From Blepharisma japonicum (taxonomy: Eukaryota; Ciliophora; Heterotrichea; Heterotrichida; Blepharismidae): DNA of 64,000 bases. The stretch lies in contig CATKHK010000031.1 in assembly GCA_949751835.1 (NCBI GenBank), forward strand, positions 1 through 64,000. The letters run 5' to 3'. Made by a program: the position numbers and the translations under genes. Below the pieces are notes generated by a model. That model worked only from the letters and a program-made list of their open reading frames with translations. It was not told the origin of the DNA and did no database searches. Shown here piece by piece: positions 31,968 through 43,810 of the stretch. The number at the start of each line of letters is the position of its first letter. Position 1 is the first letter of the stretch.

Positions 31968-32960
31968 ATGGCTAGAACAAATGGGTTCAAGAGACCGCTA
32001 CATATTTTGCAAGTACTTTCATGAGTAATCGGGATCTTTCTTGCATTAGCCTTTTATCTTCTTATAATTCCCCCGCTGGTATCAAGCTCTAAAATTGTAT
32101 TTGGATTATCATACTCAATTTTTTCAGTATTTACAATCTTATTTATGATTATATGCACTTTTATCGATCCTACTGACCTAGCTATCGAAGCTGAACGAAA
32201 TGCTAAGAATGGCACGTATTATTAACATAGGTCATCATATAAAATTTCAGGGCTCACCAAGATTTGTCGAATATGCAAATCATATGTCCATGATAATGCA
32301 AAGCACTGTGGCTACTGCGATCGATGTGTTGATGGGTTTGATCATCATTGCAAATGACTAAATAATTGTGTTGGCAAGAAAAATTATAAATATTTTATTT
32401 TCCTTATACTTTCTTTGGAATTTTTTCTGGTTGATCAAATTTTGGGATCGGTATATATTATGGCAGGAATTAACAAAAAATGAGAAGAATATGAAAATAT
32501 ACTAGATAATTATGATATGAATGATTCACAAATTTATGGCTACATGACTGTGATATGCTTTTTTTGCTTAATTGCATTGGCTTTATTCATTTCGAACACC
32601 TATTTAATCTTAATGCACATTTATTTGAATTGTAAAGGATGATCAACCTATCAATATATTTTAATTATCAGAGAAAATAAAGCGAAAGTAAAAAATATAT
32701 AGAAAAGTCAGCGGACTGCTCCAGAGAAGCAACCAGTTGACTCCATAAAAGAATACTATGAGCCATATTTAATTGACAATCGAGACAGTATAGAAATAAT
32801 GCCAATGCATAAAATTCTCCCAAATATCTTAAAAGATATAACTACTATTGGATATAAGGAAGATCCGTCAGGCAATCCTTCTTTATCAATTGATATGCAA
32901 CTTGATGAAGATTCACTTCAATCCAATGATAATGTACAGTTTCAAGAAGAAACTAAGTAA
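31968..32960 (+). CDS. DHHC-type protein S-acyltransferase (palmitoyltransferase)
   Basis: 320 residues from three exons (31968-32215, 32231-32687, 32703-32960). Two N-terminal membrane segments (about 14-33 and 42-61) are followed by the Cys-rich DHHC domain: CRICKSYVHDNAKHCGYCDR, CVDGFDHHCKWLNNCVG, with the catalytic DHHC complete. Two further membrane segments and a cytoplasmic tail of about 100 residues follow. The enzyme transfers palmitate to Cys of membrane proteins; possible clients here are the CDPK and the MGC protein, which carry palmitoylation-type starts (inference). All four Trp are TGA and both introns carry stops, so under the standard code without splicing almost nothing of this gene is visible. 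Confidence 0.92.
32216..32230 (+). other. 15-nt spliceosomal intron
   Basis: GTATTATTAACATAG, phase 2. Retention gives an in-frame TAA. Confidence 0.9.
32688..32702 (+). other. 15-nt spliceosomal intron
   Basis: GTAAAAAATATATAG, phase 0. Retention ends the protein at its TAG. Confidence 0.88.
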
Positions 32961-33572
32961 TAAATTTTTTTTATACATTAATAAGCTTTGTGGTGAATAA
33001 TTATTCGATTTAATTTATTTTAAATTTGCTTATGCAGAAATAAGATTCATATATGCATGATAGCAGATATTTAATAATACAGTTTCATTGCTCTTTTATA
33101 AAAAATTAAATTACAAATGATAGTTTCACTCACTTATAATTAATTTTAGGCTTGAATTAGATATCAGCACAAAATATGTCATAATGAAAATAAATACTAA
33201 GAGAGAGTATTTTAAATTGTAATTTTTAATTTCAATTCAATATCACCATTTAAAAGAGCATATTTAATTTCTGATTAACTGTAGGCATTTTTCTCATATT
33301 TTTTAATACTTTTAAGATTCTTGAAAAGCTCTATTTTGATGAATTTAAGGAGTTGCATATGCTAATGAATTCAAAAGGTTTGAGGCATTAATTAATTATT
33401 TAGTCTTTATTAATCCATAAATAGAAATTTCCTATATTAGACAAAGCAGGTTAATAGCTATAGAGTTTTAGTCTTAAATTATATAAAATTGTCCTAATGA
33501 ACCATACCATTTTATGCTCAAAATACATTAAGTTCAGGTTTATTCTGCTTAAATTTTTTTAAATAATTTAAA
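32961..33572. other. intergenic, AT-rich, nothing recognised
   Basis: 612 bp upstream of the channel gene. No coding frame under TGA=Trp, no tRNA and no long repeat. Confidence 0.6.
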
Positions 33573-35741
33573 ATGTTTAAAATTTCAGACACAAACTCAT
33601 ATCAATTACCACAAGACGAATATGGGGAGGTGGTTAACTTCAACAGTTTGCCTGGACGACATAATCAAATTATAAACAATAAGGCAAAGACACTTGGACA
33701 TGTTAACTCATTGAATTCTGATAATGATGAAGGTATTGAGTATGGACTTGGTTTAGCATCTCCTACTTGCCCAACAGATCGAAAATTATCTAAACAAGAA
33801 ATTTATGATATTTTTCAAGATGCCTTTAAAAGAATGAAAGGATTTTTGATGTTTAGTAAACTGTACAGAGAAATCCAGGATTTTGGAACTTCTCCAAATC
33901 TCTGCACTTTAAGAAAAAGAAGAAATACCACTTTTACGTGAATTGTTGTAGATAAAATTAGAACTCATTATTTTCGAAAAGATAAAAAAAAACTGGCAAA
34001 TCTAGGGTTACTTTTCCATCCAGACAGTAAATGCAAACAATATTGAAATGTTATCATGCTTATATTATTATTTTATGTGTTCACAGCAATGCCTTGGATA
34101 ATGGCTTTTCAAGATGTTGAGGTAGGTGACAATCTATATTATCTTGAAACTTCAGTTGATGTGCTGTTTTCTATTGACATTATTGTAACTTTAAATACAG
34201 CATATTTCGAAAAAAACCAGTTATTGGTTACAAATCGCTTCAAAATATTTTGAAATTATTTTACAGGACTCATGATAATTGATGTGGTCACTGTAATGCC
34301 ATTTATTCTTGCAACATCTGGGGGAAGAAATCGATCTAACTCTCTTATAAGAGTTGTAAGGATTATTAAAGTTTCAAGGATTTTCAGAGCTACAAAATTG
34401 TCAAAAATATTCGAAAATGTCCAGAGCTCAGAGATTTTGACTGATTTTAATAGATTTTTAAAGCAGAAAAAAGCCTTTGTTAGGCTAATAGTAGTGATAT
34501 GCATAATTCTCATAATGGCTCATTTTTTCGCGTGTATGTGGTACTGGACAGCAAAGTTAGAAAATTTTGCATATGATACATGGGTTTTAAGATATGGGTG
34601 AGCAGATCTAACCAAGGCTGAGTTATACTTGAAATCTTTATATTTTGCGTTTACAATCTTGACAACTGTCGGATTTGGAGATATCACAGCTTCGACCAAT
34701 ATTGAACAGATTTTGGTTATAGGGTGAATGCTTTTTGGAATCGGTTTTTATTCCTTCTTTATTGGAACCTTAAGCTCTATTATTGTATCTTATGATGTAG
34801 AGAGGTCTGCTTTGAATGAAAAAATTGGGAAAATAGAGGATTTTTCAAGAAAATTTATGCTGTCAAAAGAACTTTGCAAAAAACTAAAAAAAGTCATTCG
34901 GAAAGTAGAAAAGAAATATGAAGATAATGACGAAGGAAGGCTTGAAGTAATAAAAAAACTCCCTATAAAGTATAAATATAGAATCGCAATAGAAATGAAC
35001 AATCATGCATCTCAAAAAATTCCTTTTTTCAGAGATCAAAGTATAACCTTTTTGTGTGACATCGTCCCAAAACTCAACACCTTCACTGTAGAAGAAAATA
35101 ATTTTATCTACCGAAAGGGTGACCACCCTGAAGAAATTTATTTCATAGCTGATGGAAGAGCAAGCTATGTGCATGGAAAAGATAATTTTGTATATAAATA
35201 CATCATTACTGGGTCTTACTTCGGAGATATAGAATTTATAAAAAACTGCAAGAGGATACATTCAGTGATGGCTGAGACTAATACTTTTATGCTAACAATG
35301 AACCATAATCTGTATTCATATATGATAGAGACTTATCCTAATACTTATAAGTATTTAAAGGAGTATGCTGATATCAAAGCTACTAAATGCAGCGAGGCCT
35401 TAAAAAGCGTTATGAAATTGGTTGCAGTTAATGAAAGATCAAAAACCAGGAACCCTCAAGGTACAATTGTTTCTCACACTACAGCGATGATTCAGCAAGG
35501 ATCTTTGCCCGATATTGAAAAAGATATTTTTGTGAGAAAAAGAGCTTGGACAGATGATCCGTTTGAAGACGAAGATGAAGAAGATAATATAAGCGGAAAA
35601 CAAATTAATAACAAATTGGATAGGCTTGCAAGAGATATGAACAAAATGAAACTTGATATGGATAAATATGGTAAAATGATAGAGAAAATCGCCACCTCTT
35701 GCGATCGCACTCCAGTTATAAAGTTCAGGAAATCCGGATAA
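33573..35741 (+). CDS. six-TM potassium channel with cyclic-nucleotide-binding-type domain (EAG/CNG/HCN superfamily)
   Basis: 722 residues in one frame through five TGA Trp codons. The N-terminal 150 residues are cytoplasmic; LGLLFHPDSKCKQYWNVIM leads into S1. S4 has spaced Arg/Lys (LIRVVRIIKVSRIFRATKL). The pore has TTVGFGDI at about 364-371, a K+-selective GFG filter, followed by S6 and a C-linker. The binding-domain region (about 490-620) has FIYRKGDHPEEIYFIADGRA and GSYFGDIEFI. The phosphate cassette is altered: the usual FGE is FGD and the Arg-Thr-Ala is replaced (KRIHSVMAE), so ligand binding may be weak or absent. Role: membrane potential control, for example in ciliary response. Confidence 0.92.
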
Positions 35742-35816
35742 ATTTCACAATTTTGCTTATAATTATACCACTGTTTTCCTTATATTAATAGCACATTTAA
35801 TTAAATTCCTTATAAA

Positions 35817-37445
35817 ATGGATCAAAGCGATGTTGTCGACCCAAGCTTCCCCAATCAAGACGATATAATACTAAACCAGCAGCTGCTTGAAGTTATTCAA
35901 AATCTCTATAAATCAGAAAGCGAAGAAGAAAGTAAACGAAGGCTAGTCGTCCTTGGGAAAATCAGTGAAATTTTTCGGGATTGGTGCTATCAGACCATTT
36001 TAAAGAAGCCTGGCATGAATGAAGAAATGGCTCAGGCTGCCGGTGGAAAAATTTTTACTTTTGGGTCATATAGACTGGGAGTTCACGGACCTGGCACTGA
36101 TATTGATATTTTATGTGTCGCGCCTCGTTACATAACTCGTGAGGAATATGAACGTGATATGTATGAAGTCCTAAAGAAGCAGCCCTCAGTTTCGAAAATA
36201 ACGGGTGTGTTCAAGACAAAAGTCCCACTAATCAAGATGGTATTCGATGATGTTCCTATTGATCTCCTATTCGCAACCCTTGGGTCATTTGATAGGATAG
36301 GTGACGATTTGAGGAATCTGATGGATGACAGCGTAATTGCAAGATGTGATGAAAAAACAACTCTAAGTCTAAATGGTCCGAGGAATACAGATACCACACT
36401 TTCATTAGTACCTAATCTAGCTAATTTTAGATTGACGCTGAAAGCTGTAAGATTATGGGCTAAGAGAAGAGCTATTTATTCTAACGTACTGGGTTTCCCA
36501 GGAGGAGCAGCATGGAGTATCCTAGTTGCAAAAATCTGCAGGATGTATCCTAATTATTTGCCAAACCAACTTGTAAGAAAATTTTTTTATGTATATGATA
36601 TGTGGGATTGGAATCAAGCTGTTTTCTTAAGACAAGTTGAGCAAATGCAGGTTTCTAGCTCAGAGCCAGGACTTATTAATGTGATGACACCTGCATATCC
36701 TTCTTTCAACTCAACTCATACTGTAAATAAACACACAAAAAAAGCTCTCTGTGATGAGTTTCATTTGGCTAATAAAATTCTTACAGAAGTTGAAGCCAAA
36801 AGGGCAATCTGGACTGATATTTTTGAGCCAATTGATTTTTTCAACGAATTTAGGCACTTCTTAAAGATAGAAGTCCTTGCAACTACTCCAACTGATTTCG
36901 AAGACTGACATGGATTTATCTTAAGCAAGCTAAAATTGCTGCTATATGAAAATTTAGATATTTTAAAGCCAGCCCCTTATGTGAGAGTTTACACTCATGA
37001 AGTTGATTTTACAGATTCTGTTTTTCCATATGCTGTGGCTTATTATGCTGGGCTCAAGTTTATTAAGCAGCCAGTTTTGGAGTCAAGCAGAAGTGTCGAC
37101 TTGAAATTCCCAGTCCTCAAGTTTGTCGACGTGATCTTCAAAATGAGAAGAGAAATGGGATATAATGTTACAAATACAAATTTGAGGGTTAAATATTTGA
37201 CAGCTGAAGAAATTGAGCCAGAATTGAAGACAAGGCCAGCTGTTTCTACTAGAAAAAGATTCAGATCATTTGATGACACGATTGATCCAGAAAAAAGAAT
37301 GAAGCTAGACGCAGAACTTAGAGGAATTGTTTCTGCTGAAAGTCTCCCTGAGCCTGTCGTTATGGAGCTTGCTGCTCCGGTTGTTGCACAGCCATCAGCT
37401 CCTCCAAAGAAAAGGATTACTATAAATTTAAAGGCTAAAAAATAA
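35817..37445 (+). CDS. nuclear poly(A) polymerase
   Basis: 542 residues, one TGA Trp codon at 36906-36908 (DFEDWHGFIL). The nucleotidyltransferase core has FGSYRLGVHGPGTDIDIL, with catalytic Asp95 and Asp97 and the third Asp149 in DVPIDLLFA. The central domain has LRLWAK-type VRLWAKRRAIYSNVLGFPGG, then the RNA-binding domain near 355-450. A short Lys/Arg-rich end (RKRFRSF, PPKKRITINLKAKK) probably gives nuclear targeting. It adds poly(A) tails after mRNA cleavage. It is shorter than the animal enzyme, as expected without the long Ser/Thr-rich tail. It lies 75 bp after the channel gene on the same strand. Confidence 0.95.
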
Positions 37446-37526
37446 CTCTGGTATAATTTTCTTTTATTGATATGATGACCACTGAAAAAATGTATCATTC
37501 TTTCTATTAAAATTTATAGCAATTAA

Positions 37527-38069
37527 TTACTTATTAAACATAAATAAAATCAGTGCAGCTGAAGCTGTCAAAGCTGCTCCCAAGGAGTACTCAATCCAAT
37601 GTGTCTTTTTTTCTTCCTCAATAAGCCTACCTTCCATCTGAACTTTCACAGTCCTTGACCTTGTCTTTTTCCGCATAGGGCTTCTTATTTCACCCATCTC
37701 AATATTCAGATTATCTTGGAAATACTCAATATAATCATACCCATCTAAGTCTGCAGCATCAGTAATAAACGATTCGTTATCAAAATTGTCAATTGACATG
37801 ATTGACCCCACGCTCTGGTTATCATAATTTTGTTCATCTTCTTCTAATTCACTCAGCCCTTGAGTTATCATGGGGGACTCTTCTGTTATAATTATATCTG
37901 CCTCTGCTGTAAAACTTTTACTCAGCAAGCGCTTTCTTTTGCCAACCTCTTCTTCCAAAAGCGGAGATGAGCATTCACTTTGAGAGCCTGTGTAATTTTC
38001 TTCATTGATAGACGATAGCTTTCGCAGTGCATATCTATCAATAAAAATTGGTTTTGGCTTATCCAGCAT
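37527..38069 (-). CDS. tail-anchored acidic protein, unrecognised
   Basis: 180 residues. The body is acidic and Ser-rich (LEEDEQNYDNQSVGSIMSID) with no domain I can name. A basic patch (PMRKKTRSRTVKVQ) lies before the single C-terminal membrane segment YSLGAALTASAALILFMFNK, so it should be a tail-anchored protein with a cytosolic body. Organelle unknown. It is divergent from the YbjN-like gene with 62 bp between starts. Confidence 0.65.
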   Translation of the reverse strand: MLDKPKPIFIDRYALRKLSSINEENYTGSQSECSSPLLEEEVGKRKRLLSKSFTAEADIIITEESPMITQGLSELEEDEQNYDNQSVGSIMSIDNFDNESFITDAADLDGYDYIEYFQDNLNIEMGEIRSPMRKKTRSRTVKVQMEGRLIEEEKKTHWIEYSLGAALTASAALILFMFNK

Positions 38070-38131
38070 TTTGGATATAAATATTAGCTTATGGCTAAAT
38101 CCTCAATAATTATAGGAATTGGATATAATAA

Positions 38132-38608
38132 ATGGCTACCTTCACTAACGAGTTGATAAATCAGTGCCTTGAAGTTGTAGGAGGCCAGCCACATGAAATA
38201 AGGGAATCAGAGACCAGCTGCAACATTCATCTGTTTCTTCCAGGCGCTCAAGGAGCTCAGGGATTGACAAGAAAAATCACTATTGAGCCAAAAAGATCTT
38301 TAGTGACGATTTATTCACAAAACAGAAATACAAGAGCTTTGACTGAGGATCAAAAGAAATATAGCTTGATGTTTATATCAAAAGCGAATGAGCTACTTAG
38401 TTTTGGGAACATCGAAATGAATTATGATTCTGGAGAATTCCGATACAAAACAAGTCAAGCTTTCCCAGGAGTCAGAGACCCAAAGCCAATTATTGGGTTT
38501 ATGCTAGAAATGCATAACAATATTTTCCCAAAACTTTGTGAAATTCTTCCGAAAGCAATGTCTAATCCAGATCCAACTGAGACTGCTCCACTTTTACTAC
38601 GGCTTTAA
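38132..38608 (+). CDS. small soluble protein, YbjN-like fold suspected
   Basis: 158 residues. Alternating strands and helices, with the stretch IEMNYDSGEFRYKTSQAF, resemble YbjN-type (type III chaperone-like) domains, in which a similar D-x-G-x-x-x-Y/F-R strand is followed by a long helix. No catalytic residues and no signal peptide. The assignment rests on one short stretch and is tentative; function unknown. Confidence 0.55.
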   Translation: MATFTNELINQCLEVVGGQPHEIRESETSCNIHLFLPGAQGAQGLTRKITIEPKRSLVTIYSQNRNTRALTEDQKKYSLMFISKANELLSFGNIEMNYDSGEFRYKTSQAFPGVRDPKPIIGFMLEMHNNIFPKLCEILPKAMSNPDPTETAPLLLRL

Positions 38609-38904
38609 TATTATATATAATAAAAATTTTATTGTATACCAAGGTAGTTATTGTTTTCAGTTTTTAAATAATTGATGTATCGATATTTATCTTCTTATTA
38701 GGTTTGCTACGTTTCTCAAATTTTATAAAAAATACGCATTTATTTTATGAATCATGTAATAAAAAGCCTATTTCAAGCTATTCTCGATAATTTTATTAAT
38801 TTTTAAAATCAACTTAACTTGAAGCCTAAATCTCCTGCTATAGCTATGCATTTATAAATAAACACTGAGCGTACTTAAATTTTTATAGTGGTGCATATAT
38901 AAAC
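38609..38904. other. intergenic, AT-rich, nothing recognised
   Basis: 296 bp upstream of the alpha-glucosidase gene. Confidence 0.6.
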
Positions 38905-41430
38905 ATGGTCACCAGAATATTGATTATATTCTCCTTATGCTTATTTGGTGCCCTGTCACAAAACCCCTATGTTGCATCCAATATTCAATGGTCAAACAAT
39001 GGCTTGACCGCAACAGTAACTTACCCTGGAAATCCAGCTCAACCCGTCATTGCCAATCTTTTGCTAAATGTGACTTTTGAAACACCACAAAGAATAAGAT
39101 TCAAGCTTACTGATTCTACCACCACTAGATGGGAAGTCCCTGACATTGTGATTCCTCCAAGTGCTCCAATAACTATTAAGCAAGCACTCTATACGGTTAA
39201 AGTTAATTCCAGTCCTTTTGGACTTACCATAACAAGAAATTCAAATGGGCAAGTGATATTTAACTTGGATCCTTCTCAAGTCTTCCAGTATAATAACCAA
39301 GATATCATTCTTTTCAACAATTTGAATTATGCAACAAATTTCTATGGAATTGGAGAAAGAGTTACGAATTTTCCTATTTTGCCTGGAGTTTATACCATTT
39401 TTTCTAGAGATGCTGCAGGACCTTATGATGATGGCCAACCTCCTGGCAGCAATATGTACAGCAATCAGCCTTTTTATTTAGCACTTGACTCTGAAGGAAA
39501 CTCTCATGGAGGCTTTTTCTTGAATTCCAACGCTATGGATGTTTTTATCACAAGTACAAGCATCAAGTTCCGAACTGTCGGTGGAGTTATCGATTTTTTT
39601 GTATTTACAGGTCCTGATCCAGAAGATGTAATAACTCAATACCATCAACTTGTCGGAAATCCTGTGTTGATACCTTATTGGGGCTTAGGCTGGAACCATT
39701 GCAGATGGGGCTATAACAACTTAACAGCACTTCAATGGGCTTATAATGGCTATATTAGCAATAACATTCCTATAGACATTATGTGGACTGATATAGACTA
39801 TATGATTGGCTATCAAGATTTTACCTTAGATCCTACCAGATATCCTTATGACGAATTCCAAGACTTTCTAGATACTTTGCACGAAGCTGGCAGAAGATTT
39901 GTTCCTATTACAGACGCTGCTATAGCACAGACTAACTATTTTGCTTATAACACCGGACTTACTCAAAATGTTTATATAGGAAGTGCAAACCATCCTGGTG
40001 CTTTAATTGGACAGGTCTGGCCTGGAAACGCTGTTTATATAGATTGGTTCAATCCAAATGCTACTGGCTACTGGCATTCCATGATGTCTCAGCTCCGACA
40101 AGTAATGGAGTTTGATGGCTTCTGGTGTGATATGAATGAGCCCAGCAATTTCTGCAATGGAGAATGTGGCTACCCAGAGCACTATAACAATCTTCCATAC
40201 ACTCCTGGCCAAACTGATCTTAATACTAAGACAATTGATTTGGCAGGCACCCATTATGGAGGCTTAATCGAATATAACGTTCATTCATTATATGGGATGC
40301 ATATGGCCATTAACTCTGCAAGCTTCTTTACGGATGTCTTGAATACTAGACCATTTGTGATCACTAGAAGCTCTTTTGCAGGACTTGGCAGGTCTGCATC
40401 TAAGTGGCTTGGAGATAACTTTTCTCAGTTTGATTGGATGGCATGGTCAATTCCTGGGGTTTTCAATTTCAATATGTTTGGAATACCGCTAATAGGTGCT
40501 GATATTTGTGGATTTAATGATGATACTACAACTGAACTGTGCTCAAGATGGTTCCAGTTAGGAACTCTTTACCCATTTGCTAGGCAGCATAATACCAAAG
40601 AGGCAATTTCCCAAGAACCTTGGATGATGGGCCCTACTCTATTGGAAACTGCTACATGGGCAATCAGAGTAAGGTATTCGCTAATAAATTATTACTATTA
40701 TCTTATGTTCAGTGTCAGCCTGAACGGAGGAGCAGTGTTCAAGCCAGCTTTCTTTGAGTACCCAGGAGATGCAAATCTGCAAGATGTACACTCTTCTGAC
40801 AATTTCATGGTAGGCCCTGCATTAATAGTTCACCCTGTTTTAACTCAAGGTGCAACTAACGTAACTGCCTACTTCCCAAGCGATATATGATACAACTGGT
40901 ATGATGGCCTTCAAATTTCTTTACCGTACAACCGTACAATAGTTCTCAACGCTCCATTAAGAGGTCTTGTCAACATTCACATGCGAGGCGGATATATTAT
41001 TCCCCGAGCTGACGATCATCCTACAGCTATGACCATACAAGAACTTCGTTACTCAACAATTACCATAGTAGTTGCTCTTGATGCTGAAGGAATTGCTTCT
41101 GGAGGCCTAGTTCTTGATGATGGACTATCAGTCAATACCATTTCTTCAGGAAACTACACTATGATGACTTACATGTACAAGCAAGTTTCAAGCAAGCAAG
41201 GGATCCTTTCATTTACATCAAGCAATCATAAATACGCTAAAGCAGCAGGCGAGTATCCAGGAGTTTCCAATGTTGTCATTTATGGCTGCCAAAGCCAAAT
41301 TTCAGCAGTTACTGTAAACGGCGTAAGTGTTATGGACAACCAACAGTTTGATGGAACTGGAAATGTGTGCTCTGCTGAAATCGTTGGGGTTCATCCAGAC
41401 GACATTACTCAGCTTAATTTTAGCTTTTAA
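38905..41430 (+). CDS. GH31 alpha-glucosidase, secreted or lysosomal
   Basis: 841 residues. Signal peptide MVTRILIIFSLCLFGALS. GH31 landmarks in order: FYGIGERVTNF, PYWGLGWNHCRWGY, DIMWTDIDYM, nucleophile Asp409 in FWCDMNEPSNF, then the acid/base region KWLGDNFSQFDWM and GADICGFNDDTT. The final 170 residues are beta-sandwich. A single TGA (40888-40890) is Trp in DIWYNWYDG; all other Trp, more than 20, are TGG. The enzyme releases glucose from maltose, starch or glycogen; in a phagotroph it is probably a digestive-vacuole acid glucosidase. It ends 29 bp before the next start. Confidence 0.96.
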
Positions 41431-41459
41431 GTAGCTTAATGCAAAAAATTTAAATAAAT

Positions 41460-43031
41460 ATGAGCCGACTTTATGATGAATGGAAAAAAACTGCTGGAGA
41501 CAAGCTGCCACGAGTTTTCCGTAAGAAAGATGGAGAGGAAAATAAGTCAACGGTAAAGCCAATTGTTATATCAATTCCACTAAAAGGCGGATCAGAGCCT
41601 GTTGAATTAACAGAAAATTTTTTGAAAGTAATTGAAAGAGAATACGCTGTAAGATATTTAGAAAGTATAGGAGTCGATCCTACAAGAAAACATATTGAAA
41701 AACTACTAGAGGACATGCCACTGGACAATTGCGAAATTAAAGCAAGATGGAGACAAACATCAGGATGGCTTGCAGATGTCATTGATATATATCCAAGATG
41801 TAAACAAGTAGAGCAGCCAAAAACCGTTTCAAATAACCTCGCTTCACGACTAGAAAGTCAGCCAACTGTTAAAGAGCTGCCAAAAGAAGAGTTGGGGCTT
41901 ACTTTGGAGCACTTTAGAAATGCAGATCCACATATGATAACTGAGACAGAAGCTGATGAAAAAATCCAGATTGACTTAAATATTAACAACATCAAGCAAA
42001 ATTATTTGTATCCCTTTATGGCTGTTTCTTCAAAGCAAGAATTTACCTCAAAATACTCTAACTTCGCCTTACTTCGAGAGCAAAGCAAAGACATGATTGA
42101 AAGAGCCAAACTCTTAAACCAGTCCAGCGAAGACTTATTAGATTCAAAAATCTTTAAATTTCCTTTTGAATCTATAACTGTTGCTACAGCACACATAAAA
42201 GAAATGATGCAGCCAATTGAAATTTCAGCTGATGATGTTGAAAAAGACATTAAATACGTCTTGAAAAATTTCCCACTTGGATCATTGCCTATACAAGTGC
42301 AAGCTGGAGAAAGAGGAGAATTATTAAAATCATCACTGGCTAATGTCGAATCAGAAAATAATGCAAGACTGATAGGTTTGGTTTCACATTTTTGCTACTG
42401 GACTGTTTTCAGTCATCTTCATAGCATTGGAATTAATGACGAACAAAGGCAGCAGATGTTTATTACAATCTTACACTTGTTTCATGATCTTGAGTTAAAA
42501 TCGAAAAATAGAAAACAGTTGTATTTAGCTGTTTTTATCTTGATAATGAGGATGATTGTTGAAAACATTTTCGTGAACTCATATAAACAGTTTTTCGCTG
42601 TTCCAGCTCAGAAGAAAATTGCCTGTGAAAAAATACAATTTGTGATCACAAAATTGTTTGACCCAGAATGCTTTTATAGCAGGATTAGCTTTTTAGAGTC
42701 AGGAATTGACGCATTAAGTGTAGTTGGAAAAGCAAGGGCAAAGATGAGTGCGAAATATTATTCAACATCGAGTGTAGTTAAGAGCTTGTTTCCTAATCCT
42801 CAGCACCCAAGAACAAGAGCATTGCTAGCGAAAAAAGAGGCTTATGAAGGAAAACTTGAAAATATGGTGAAAACTGCAGCCCAAATTGAAGGAACAATGC
42901 CATTGTTACCAGGAAAATTGAATTATTATCAGCAGACAGAGCCTTGGAAAACTGATGATTATCTGGATATTCCAAGCAGAGCTCACTTGTTTATGCTAAC
43001 ACTGCAAAAAATGAAAAAAACAAGTCAATAA
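41460..43031 (+). CDS. conserved hypothetical helical protein (PPP1R36-like?)
   Basis: 523 residues without in-frame TGA. It is mostly helical, with a globular block at about 295-440 (LIGLVSHFCYWTVFSHLHSI, LYLAVFILIMRMIVENIF, KLFDPECFYSR), then SAKYYSTSSVVKSLFP and RTRALLAKKEA. This order resembles protein phosphatase 1 regulatory subunit 36, known from ciliated organisms, but I recall the family only loosely and I see no clear RVxF site. The first 110 residues carry a second, unrecognised region. Treat the name as a hint only. The gene begins 29 bp after the GH31 stop. Confidence 0.6.
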   Translation: MSRLYDEWKKTAGDKLPRVFRKKDGEENKSTVKPIVISIPLKGGSEPVELTENFLKVIEREYAVRYLESIGVDPTRKHIEKLLEDMPLDNCEIKARWRQTSGWLADVIDIYPRCKQVEQPKTVSNNLASRLESQPTVKELPKEELGLTLEHFRNADPHMITETEADEKIQIDLNINNIKQNYLYPFMAVSSKQEFTSKYSNFALLREQSKDMIERAKLLNQSSEDLLDSKIFKFPFESITVATAHIKEMMQPIEISADDVEKDIKYVLKNFPLGSLPIQVQAGERGELLKSSLANVESENNARLIGLVSHFCYWTVFSHLHSIGINDEQRQQMFITILHLFHDLELKSKNRKQLYLAVFILIMRMIVENIFVNSYKQFFAVPAQKKIACEKIQFVITKLFDPECFYSRISFLESGIDALSVVGKARAKMSAKYYSTSSVVKSLFPNPQHPRTRALLAKKEAYEGKLENMVKTAAQIEGTMPLLPGKLNYYQQTEPWKTDDYLDIPSRAHLFMLTLQKMKKTSQ

Positions 43032-43133
43032 GTCTTATATTTATATTTTAGAATCCGTTTTTAATAAAAATAATCCATATATCTGAATTTTGGCATTAAA
43101 AGAAAAAATGACATAAATTACTATCGAGAGTTA

Positions 43134-43688
43134 ATGATAAAAGCTGATCATCAAAATCTTGTTCCCGCATATGATTTAGTCAACGGAATAAAAAATAAAT
43201 GACTTAAAGCTAGTTGCTTTGATAACACAAAAATCAAGGCATCTTGAAAAAATAAAGGAAAAAACCAACGCAGAGTGAGTGATTCAAATCTGATATATAA
43301 AGAAAATTTTGAGCTGGACCCAGATCGATGTATTGATTATTTATCTAGTCTAAAAATGAAAAGAAGAACTTTAAGTTCTAGTTCTTTTTTAATTCTCAAT
43401 ATACCTCAGAAAATGTCGAAACGAAGCACCATAAAAAACATTTTAAATTTTCCTGATATAAATCCTGACAAAAGCATTACTTTACCAATGATAGTTCGAA
43501 AAATTGATAAATCAAAAAGTAGCTCAGTAAGCTTTCTAAAGCCCAAACTTCTTCCAAAATTAAAACAAAACATCATTATTTCCGAACCTCTAAGCAATCT
43601 CTGCTCTAGGCCAGACTCAATAAAGTCTTATACCACAGAAGATGAAGAAAGGTTCTGGCCAAAAGCCAAGTACTTACACAATGCTTAA
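43134..43688 (+). CDS. small basic protein, unrecognised
   Basis: 184 residues from the ATG at 43134, with two TGA read as Trp in the first 40 residues (IKNKWLKAS, KASWKNKG). It is Lys/Ser-rich and likely disordered; features are KMKRRTLSSSSFLILNIP and a Trp-containing end DEERFWPKAKYLHNA. No domain is recognised. A start at an internal ATG is possible, since the N-terminal 50 residues are supported only by the open frame. Confidence 0.5.
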
Positions 43689-43810
43689 ACTGTAAATTTC
43701 TCATAGCAATAGTTATAGTCTAAAATATTATAACAAAACCGATTAATTTTAAGCTCTTGTCCAATATATTTTAAAATAATATTAATTTGATAATTTAAGA
43801 AGCACTATAG

